A stretch of 11,639 nucleotides of DNA, taken from Pseudomonadota bacterium. Lineage in GTDB: Bacteria > Desulfobacterota > BSN033 > WVXP01 > G020346125. Made by a program: the position numbers and the translations under genes. Positions within the stretch are counted from its first letter, which is position 1. Every line of letters begins with the position of its first letter. The notes beneath the pieces are model-generated. The model worked only from the letters and a program-made list of their open reading frames with translations. It searched no databases and had not been told where the DNA came from. The stretch covers positions 1-11,639 of the forward strand of contig JAUWDQ010000064.1 in assembly GCA_030608745.1 (NCBI GenBank). Direction: 5' to 3'. Shown piece after piece: positions 7,162-11,639 of the stretch.

Positions 7162-7398
7162 CAGCAGAAGGCTCTTTATCATCTTCCTGGACAAGGGGCG
7201 GACCTGGTGCTTGAAGCTGCAGGCGGATATACAAAGTATGGGGAGAATGATCAAAATCAATTCGAGTTCGGGAGAGGATCTGTGCTTAACCCTGCCATAG
7301 ACCTGAGGGATATGGTTCGGAATAAGCTCATATCTTCCGTTGAAGTGGTAGAAATATTTTTGAATGAAGGTTTTATTGCAGGCTGCAGCGGCTTGTGA
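7162..7398 (+). pseudogene. decayed coding relic: zinc-dehydrogenase-like patch joined to an amidase-N-terminus-like patch
   Basis: An open frame without a credible start or ribosome binding site reads GQGADLVLEAAGGY (from 7189). This nearly copies GLGADLVLEAAGGD of the dehydrogenase at 2125-2166, with mostly synonymous base changes; 20 of 24 bases agree over the core 8 codons. About 20 codons later the same frame reads NPAIDLRDMVRNKLISSVEV (7288-7347), which resembles the N-terminal helix of amidase-signature enzymes, then stops at 7396-7398. No further amidase motif such as the GGSSGG serine loop follows. The simplest reading is remnants of two deleted genes fused end to end. It could instead be a real 63-residue protein from GTG 7207, which I consider less likely. 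Family assignments rest on short matches. Confidence 0.4.
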
Positions 7399-7598
7399 AC
7401 AAGCGGCTCCGTGGGCAAATAAAAGACCACCATTGGGTATAGAAACCGTACGGGAAACGGGGGAATAGATAGAATCCCGTGCCCATCATCTTCGGCTCGA
7501 TTTTCTTTTACCTCCTGATAGATTCGGGAAAGTTGTTTATTGAAAATGGGGTAAAATTGAAAATCTCTTGCCGTAATCGTTAATTGAAGGAGGGACCT
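7399..7598. other. 200-base noncoding stretch before the rhodanese gene
   Basis: No coding signal is visible on either strand. A TAAAAT box at 7552-7557 could be a -10 element, but no -35 lies at the usual distance. ACGGGA and TCCCGT near 7453-7485 make only a weak hairpin. The stretch ends in a strong ribosome binding site, AAGGAGGG (7587-7594), for the gene starting at 7599. It probably contains the rhodanese promoter, but I cannot place it. Confidence 0.3.
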
Positions 7599-8474
7599 AT
7601 GCAGGATCAGTGGAAAAGCGACAAGTTGGTTAGTACAGCTTGGTTAGCGGATAACCTGGATAACCCTACGATTCGAATCATCGATGTTGGCGACAGGAAG
7701 AACCCACAGGCTTACGACGAAGGCCACATACCAGGGGCGCTCCATTGGCCGTGGAAAGAATCGTTATGGGATGCAACCACTCGTGAATTTTTGCTGCCGA
7801 AGGACTTCTCTCGGTTAATGGAAAAGAGTGGCATTGGGCATGATACCACGGTCATCTTTTATAGCAATTCCTGCCAATTTGCCCATTATGCCTTCTGGAT
7901 TTGTGAGATGAGGGGATACACCAAGGCGAAAATCCTCCATGGAAACCGTACTTTGTGGATCAAGGAGAAACGACCTCTGACACAGGAGGTTCCACAAGTA
8001 AAACCCGCAAGTTATCCCGTTAGGCCAACTGATGAGAGCAGTCGAATCGGGCGAGAGGGCATTTTGGCCGGTTTGAACAATCCGGACCGAGTTTTATTGG
8101 ATGTCAGGTCACCGGAAGAATTTATGGGTGAAAGGGTATCTCCAAAGTGGTTTGGACCTGACTATGGTGCGGAGCGGAAGGGACACATCCCGGGTGCTCA
8201 GTATCTTTTTTATGCTGAACTGATAAACGAGGACGAAACATTCAAGTCCCTCAAGGAGCTCCGTGAATCATTTTACAAGCGAGGGGCAACCCCTGATAAG
8301 GAGATCGTTTTCTACTGCAGAATGAGTCATCGCGCTTCTATGGTGTGGTTTGTAGCTCGCTATCTGCTAGGATATACGCGTAGGAAGGTTTACGACGGTT
8401 CATGGACTGAATGGGGAAACCTTGTTGGTGTCCCCATAGTGAACGAATCTTTGGCAAAGGAACCTGTAAAATAA
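7599..8474 (+). CDS. tandem-domain rhodanese (thiosulfate sulfurtransferase-like)
   Basis: Start set at ATG 7599, after AAGGAGGG (7587-7594); the TTG at 7584 lies before that site. The product is 291 residues, typical of two-domain rhodaneses. The N-terminal domain (about 8-135) has RIIDVGDRKNPQAYDEGHIPGA and a loop YSNSCQFAHYAFW where the catalytic cysteine would be in an active domain; here the aligned loop holds C92 but not the CxxxxR pattern. The C-terminal domain (about 150-285) has VLLDVRSPEEF, GHIPGA and the active-site loop CRMSHR with catalytic C240 and R245, then the conserved DGSWTEWGNLVGVPI ending. It transfers sulfane sulfur from thiosulfate or another donor to cyanide or a thiol acceptor. 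No signal peptide is seen, so it is cytoplasmic. It stands alone between the transporter block and a convergent gene; a link with the nearby molybdopterin enzyme is possible but unproven. Confidence 0.93.
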   Translation: MQDQWKSDKLVSTAWLADNLDNPTIRIIDVGDRKNPQAYDEGHIPGALHWPWKESLWDATTREFLLPKDFSRLMEKSGIGHDTTVIFYSNSCQFAHYAFWICEMRGYTKAKILHGNRTLWIKEKRPLTQEVPQVKPASYPVRPTDESSRIGREGILAGLNNPDRVLLDVRSPEEFMGERVSPKWFGPDYGAERKGHIPGAQYLFYAELINEDETFKSLKELRESFYKRGATPDKEIVFYCRMSHRASMVWFVARYLLGYTRRKVYDGSWTEWGNLVGVPIVNESLAKEPVK

Positions 8475-8595
8475 ATTGCTTATTTGTTCTTGCTATTGCA
8501 GGTCAAAGAATAGAGAGAAATTGGTCGAACAAAGCCTCAGTAGATGGGATTTTGTTGCCGGCCCAAAGGTTTCCTTGATAGAGTTCCTCTTGTCC

Positions 8596-9432
8596 TCATC
8601 CAACATTCTTTATGCCAAGGATGCGGCGTGCCTCGGCAGGGGTTGCCACCTGGCGCCCAAGGCGCTCGGCCAAGTCTGCGGCCATTTCCACCATCTGGGC
8701 ATTACTTGAAGCCAGCACCCCCTTTTTGAAATAAATGTTGTCCTCGAAACCCACCCGTACATTTCCTCCCAGAAGTATGGCCATAGTAATCATGGGAAGT
8801 TGAGCCTTTCCGACTCCAAGAACGCTCCACAGGGAATCGGGCGGCAGTTTGCTCTTCATGAATAAGAGGTTTTCGGGTGACGCCTCAATCCCCCATTTGA
8901 TCCCCATACAGAGCTGAAAATGGGGAGGGTCATCGATCAGTCCCTTTTGAATAAGATCACCCGCTTGGTAGATATGGCCCACATCGAAGACTTCCAATTC
9001 CGGTTTTACAACGTTATCTCGCATACATTTTGCCGCAGCTTCTGCCCACTCCGGTGGGTTGATAAAGACCCGATCCCGGAAATTGATGGAACCCAAATCG
9101 AGAGAACAAAGATCAGGTTTCAGATACACTGGCTGTAGACGCTGCGATATGACGTCAGTTCCCTCCAATAATAAACCACTCGTGGTTAGGTTTACCATCA
9201 TATCGCATCGTTCCCGAAAGCCTTCCAGTACTTCCTTGAAAAGTCCAACCTTGAAATCCGGCTGTCCGGTTTTCGGGTTTCTCACATGGATATGGACGAT
9301 TGCCGCCCCAGCCTTGTGACACTCCACAGCCGCATCCACGATCTCCTTCGGCGTATAGGGAACGGCGGGATTCATCTCCTTTGTTGGGCGGGAACCAGTG
9401 ACGGCAACGGTGATGATAATTTTTTTCTCCAT
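8596..9432 (-). CDS. 3-keto-5-aminohexanoate cleavage enzyme family protein (BKACE, DUF849)
   Basis: Start set at the minus-strand ATG at 9432, six bases after GGAGG (9439-9443); the ATG at 9438 abuts that site directly. The product is 278 residues, the family norm. Zinc ligands match those of the characterised lysine-fermentation enzyme Kce: H47 and H49 (VHIHVRNP) and E230 in GFED, with R226 and D231 also in place. Other family motifs are NLTTSG at 81-86, SLDLGSINF, EVFDVGHI and GVGKAQLP. BKACE enzymes react a beta-keto acid with acetyl-CoA, giving acetoacetate and a new CoA thioester. Around residues 12-15 the sequence is TGSR, without the glutamate that Kce uses to bind the amino group. 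A substrate other than 3-keto-5-aminohexanoate is therefore likely. It is cytoplasmic, downstream of the molybdopterin gene but probably with its own promoter. Confidence 0.93.
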   Translation of the reverse strand: MEKKIIITVAVTGSRPTKEMNPAVPYTPKEIVDAAVECHKAGAAIVHIHVRNPKTGQPDFKVGLFKEVLEGFRERCDMMVNLTTSGLLLEGTDVISQRLQPVYLKPDLCSLDLGSINFRDRVFINPPEWAEAAAKCMRDNVVKPELEVFDVGHIYQAGDLIQKGLIDDPPHFQLCMGIKWGIEASPENLLFMKSKLPPDSLWSVLGVGKAQLPMITMAILLGGNVRVGFEDNIYFKKGVLASSNAQMVEMAADLAERLGRQVATPAEARRILGIKNVG

Positions 9433-9456
9433 AAACATCCTCCGTGAGAATTCCGG

Positions 9457-9485
9457 ATATTACCTCACCATGCATGGCATGTGAA
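9457..9485 (-). promoter_or_regulatory. sigma-70-like promoter for the BKACE gene
   Basis: On the minus strand, TTCACA (9485-9480) and TAATAT (9462-9457) are separated by exactly 17 bases, each close to the TTGACA/TATAAT consensus. Transcription would begin near 9450 and leave a very short leader carrying the GGAGG at 9443-9439 before ATG 9432. The -35 box overlaps the T-run of the preceding terminator-like hairpin. Confidence 0.5.
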
Positions 9486-9512
9486 AAACCGAGAAAGAGC
9501 TTTACCTTTCTC
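9484..9512 (-). terminator. intrinsic terminator after the molybdopterin oxidoreductase gene
   Basis: Read on the minus strand, GAGAAAG (9512-9506) pairs with CTTTCTC (9497-9491) across an 8-base loop, followed by GG and five T residues (9488-9484). The stem is only 7 bp and not GC-rich, so efficiency may be modest. It lies about 90 bases beyond the oxidoreductase stop and directly before the BKACE promoter. On the plus strand no T-run follows, so it acts in the minus direction. Confidence 0.5.
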
Positions 9513-9602
9513 CTGTATTACTCTTACGGGGTTGTTCTCGCCAGTGGATTACCATCCCTGAATCTCAGCTGACAGGGGTTTTCCACACCCCACGGATTCT
9601 TC

Positions 9603-11639
9603 CTAACTCTCAGCCTTGTAAACCTTGGCGAGAAACCCTCTTAGAGTATAGCCGCCGAACCCGATGTCGAGAAACGATGGTTCAACGGACGTCAGGCAGT
9701 TGGCGTTTGATTCAAAGGCGCCGTAGAGGTACGGCTCAGGTCCTTCCTGCTCTGGGTACCACCAGCCGTGCTCGATGTGGATCACCCGTTCGTCTATTCC
9801 GTCGAAAAGTTCCACCTTTTGCTTGCACTTCCCCCGTGGCGACTCAATCCAAGCCCAGTCGCCTTCGACAAGGCCCAGTCGTGCCGCCTTTGCCGGGTGT
9901 ATCTGTACCACCGGGAACGGGTGATGCTTGCGCAGGCGTTCGATCTGGCGATGTTGGCTGTGGAAGAACCAGTGCACTTTAGCGCCGGTCGTTACGACGA
10001 AGGGATACTCCTTCGCCACCTTCGGCGTGCTGTATGGGCTCTCGGGCGGCTCGAAGTAGGTGGGTAACGGGTCGTAGCCGAGTGTATGCCAATGGGTCGA
10101 ATAAACCTCTACCTTGCCGGTCGGCGTCTTAAAACCGCCCCCCTTGCGGTAGTAATCCGTCTCGTATTTCCCGTAACGAACTTCGTCCCAAACCCCACCA
10201 GCCTCAACGACCTCTTCCCAGGTGAGCCCGCTCTCCCGCAGCAGTTCGTCGTAGAACTCTTCCACCCTGTGCCATGGCCAATCAGTGGCGAGGTCGCAGC
10301 GCCGGAGAAGATCGCCACAGATCTCGAACTCATCCCTGGCCTCTCCGATTGGCTCAACCACCTTCTGCGTCATGACATGGCCGAAAGGGTTGACGCCCTG
10401 GTGGTCGATCAGGCGGCTCTTCTCGAAGTACGTTGTCCCGGGCAGCACGTAGTCGGCCAGCTGCGCCGTGGGAGTCATAAAGAGATCACATGCAACCGAT
10501 AGCTCAACTTTCTTGAGTGCCTTATAGACTTTCTTCGAGTCGGCCCAGCCGACGATCGGGTTGCAGCCGATGTTAAACCAAGCCTTCACTGGGTATGGTT
10601 TCTCATCGATGATCGCGTGCAGGATGCTCGGGATGTGAGCGGTGAGCTTCCCGGTCGGGCCAGAAAGCAGCTTGTACTTGTCACCGCCCAGCTGTTTCTC
10701 CAAGAGCTCGGCGGGGACCGTATCGACATAGCGCCTGATCGCAGTGTTTACCCCGTAGGACCGAGGCACGGGATTTACGGTGCCGCCAGGCACATCGAGG
10801 TTACCGGTAATTGCCTGGAGGATACAAATGGCCCGCGGACTCTGGTGCGCTGAAACCGAGTGCTCGATTCCAACTCCCCAGCCAATACACGCAGGCTTTG
10901 CCGTAGCATAGAGCCTTGCCGCTTTGCGGATGTCCTCTGCCTTAACCCAGGCAATTTCCGCGACCCGTTCCGGAGGATAATCCTCGACCCGATCTAGCAG
11001 GAGTTGCCAAGCTGGCTTACACGCTACCCCCGCAACCTCATAGCTCCCACCCATGGCGGGCTTAACATCCGGACTGTCCGCCGGGAGTGGTTGGCCCCTT
11101 GCCGTGTCCCAGACAAGATAAGAGCCTTGAGAGACTGTCAGGAGTTCCCCAGTGTCATTCGACACAAGAAACGGCCCATTGGTCCAGCGCTCGACGAATT
11201 CCTGGTCGTAGAGGTCTTCCTTGAGAATTACATGTAACCACGCGAGTGCGACTGCTGCATCGGTCCCCGGTCGTAGCTGCAGCCAAACGTCCGCCCTGGC
11301 AGCAAGACGGGTCCGCCGTGGATCCACCACCACGAGATTTGGGCGGTGTTTGAGCGCCTGAATCACGGTCAGTCCGAGAATCGTGTTGTGATTGCTTACA
11401 TCCGGTTGATCACCCCAGAGTACTATGCACTTAGGATTGTTACGATAGTCAGGCGTAAAGTATCCCCCATACGTCCATGTGCTTGATACACTCCGCGGCC
11501 GGAAGCACTGGGCACGTCCTGAGCCGAAGTTGTTGGGAGAGCCGAAATGGAAGGCGAAGAGATCGGCTACCCAGGCCACCTCGTCGAGCTTGGTACCATC
11601 GCCGGCAACCATTGCCCATGGCCCGTACTGATCTCGGAT
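9603..11639 (-). CDS. molybdopterin (Mo/W-bisPGD) oxidoreductase, DMSO reductase family, catalytic subunit, N-terminus outside the window
   Basis: The frame is open to the window edge (678 residues seen), starting upstream of the first in-window methionine at 11612 with RDQYGPWA. The true N-terminus, with the usual [4Fe-4S] cysteine motif, is therefore missing. Visible features: FGSGRAQCFRPR, whose cysteine (codon 11507-11505) sits where Cys-type members ligate the metal; the IVLWGDQPDVSNHN and VVVDPRRTRLA dinucleotide-binding strands; WLQLRPGTDAAVALAW; GWGVGIEHSVSAHQ; YVLPGTTYFEKS; and a C-terminal bisPGD-binding domain from about YPFVVTTGAKVHWFFHSQHR to GAFESNANCLTS. The ending resembles the acetylene hydratase / thiosulfate-polysulfide reductase branch. 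The reaction cannot be assigned; a sulfur-compound reductase, hydroxylase or hydratase are all possible. Partner Fe-S or membrane subunits would have to lie outside the window, since none follow downstream. Confidence 0.93.
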   Translation of the reverse strand: MRDQYGPWAMVAGDGTKLDEVAWVADLFAFHFGSPNNFGSGRAQCFRPRSVSSTWTYGGYFTPDYRNNPKCIVLWGDQPDVSNHNTILGLTVIQALKHRPNLVVVDPRRTRLAARADVWLQLRPGTDAAVALAWLHVILKEDLYDQEFVERWTNGPFLVSNDTGELLTVSQGSYLVWDTARGQPLPADSPDVKPAMGGSYEVAGVACKPAWQLLLDRVEDYPPERVAEIAWVKAEDIRKAARLYATAKPACIGWGVGIEHSVSAHQSPRAICILQAITGNLDVPGGTVNPVPRSYGVNTAIRRYVDTVPAELLEKQLGGDKYKLLSGPTGKLTAHIPSILHAIIDEKPYPVKAWFNIGCNPIVGWADSKKVYKALKKVELSVACDLFMTPTAQLADYVLPGTTYFEKSRLIDHQGVNPFGHVMTQKVVEPIGEARDEFEICGDLLRRCDLATDWPWHRVEEFYDELLRESGLTWEEVVEAGGVWDEVRYGKYETDYYRKGGGFKTPTGKVEVYSTHWHTLGYDPLPTYFEPPESPYSTPKVAKEYPFVVTTGAKVHWFFHSQHRQIERLRKHHPFPVVQIHPAKAARLGLVEGDWAWIESPRGKCKQKVELFDGIDERVIHIEHGWWYPEQEGPEPYLYGAFESNANCLTSVEPSFLDIGFGGYTLRGFLAKVYKAES

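Noticed and set aside
7552..7557. TAAAAT as the -10 box of the rhodanese promoter
   Set aside because: No -35-like hexamer at 16-18 bases upstream and no extended -10, so not called as a promoter.
8476..8729. Plus-strand frames overlapping the BKACE 3' end
   Set aside because: They are mostly antisense to the BKACE gene, with no plausible start and no family resemblance.
9575..9591. GGGGT/ACCCC stem just after the oxidoreductase stop
   Set aside because: Only 5 bp and no T-run on either strand; the hairpin at 9491-9512 is the better terminator.
9677..10502. Several plus-strand frames opposite the molybdopterin oxidoreductase
   Set aside because: They are shadows caused by the GC-rich codon pattern of the real gene; proline/arginine-rich and featureless.

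Overview
The window is a dense stretch of bacterial DNA. It has strong AGGAGG-type ribosome binding sites, moderately high GC, frequent AGG/AGA arginine codons and short intergenic gaps. The gene content is tricarboxylate-type (TTT) uptake, a molybdopterin/tungstopterin oxidoreductase, a beta-keto acid cleavage enzyme and a rhodanese. This would suit an anaerobic or facultative heterotroph, for example a Desulfobacterota-like or related lineage. No gene here fixes the taxonomy, and no rRNA, tRNA, CRISPR array or intact mobile element is visible.

Left part (1-4004, + strand): five enzyme genes in one direction. They are the 3' part of a Tm-1-like/UPF0261 ATP-binding protein, a class II aldolase (start overlapping the previous stop as ATGA), a zinc-dependent medium-chain dehydrogenase, a TIM-barrel sugar isomerase/epimerase-like protein, and a RidA-family protein. 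Next (4180-7159) comes a full tripartite tricarboxylate transporter: a TctC-type binding protein, TctB and TctA. Taken together, this reads as one catabolic unit: TTT uptake of a small organic or sugar acid, then oxidation, isomerisation and aldol cleavage or decarboxylation, with RidA removing a reactive imine/enamine. The layout resembles the four-carbon sugar-acid (tetronate) pathways, but a Tm-1-like protein stands where those have a DUF1537 kinase. The substrate cannot be read from the sequence.

Middle (7160-7598): about 440 bases without an intact gene. It holds a decayed coding relic with a zinc-dehydrogenase-like patch followed by an amidase-N-terminus-like patch. A tandem-domain rhodanese (7599-8474, +) follows.

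Right part (8596-11639, - strand): a BKACE-family (DUF849) beta-keto acid cleavage enzyme, and upstream of it the C-terminal part of a large molybdopterin oxidoreductase that runs off the window. Between them, on the minus strand, a terminator-like hairpin is followed directly by a good sigma-70-like promoter, so the BKACE gene is probably transcribed separately. The rhodanese and BKACE genes converge.

Both window edges cut genes: the Tm-1-like protein lacks its N-terminus and the molybdopterin enzyme lacks its N-terminus.
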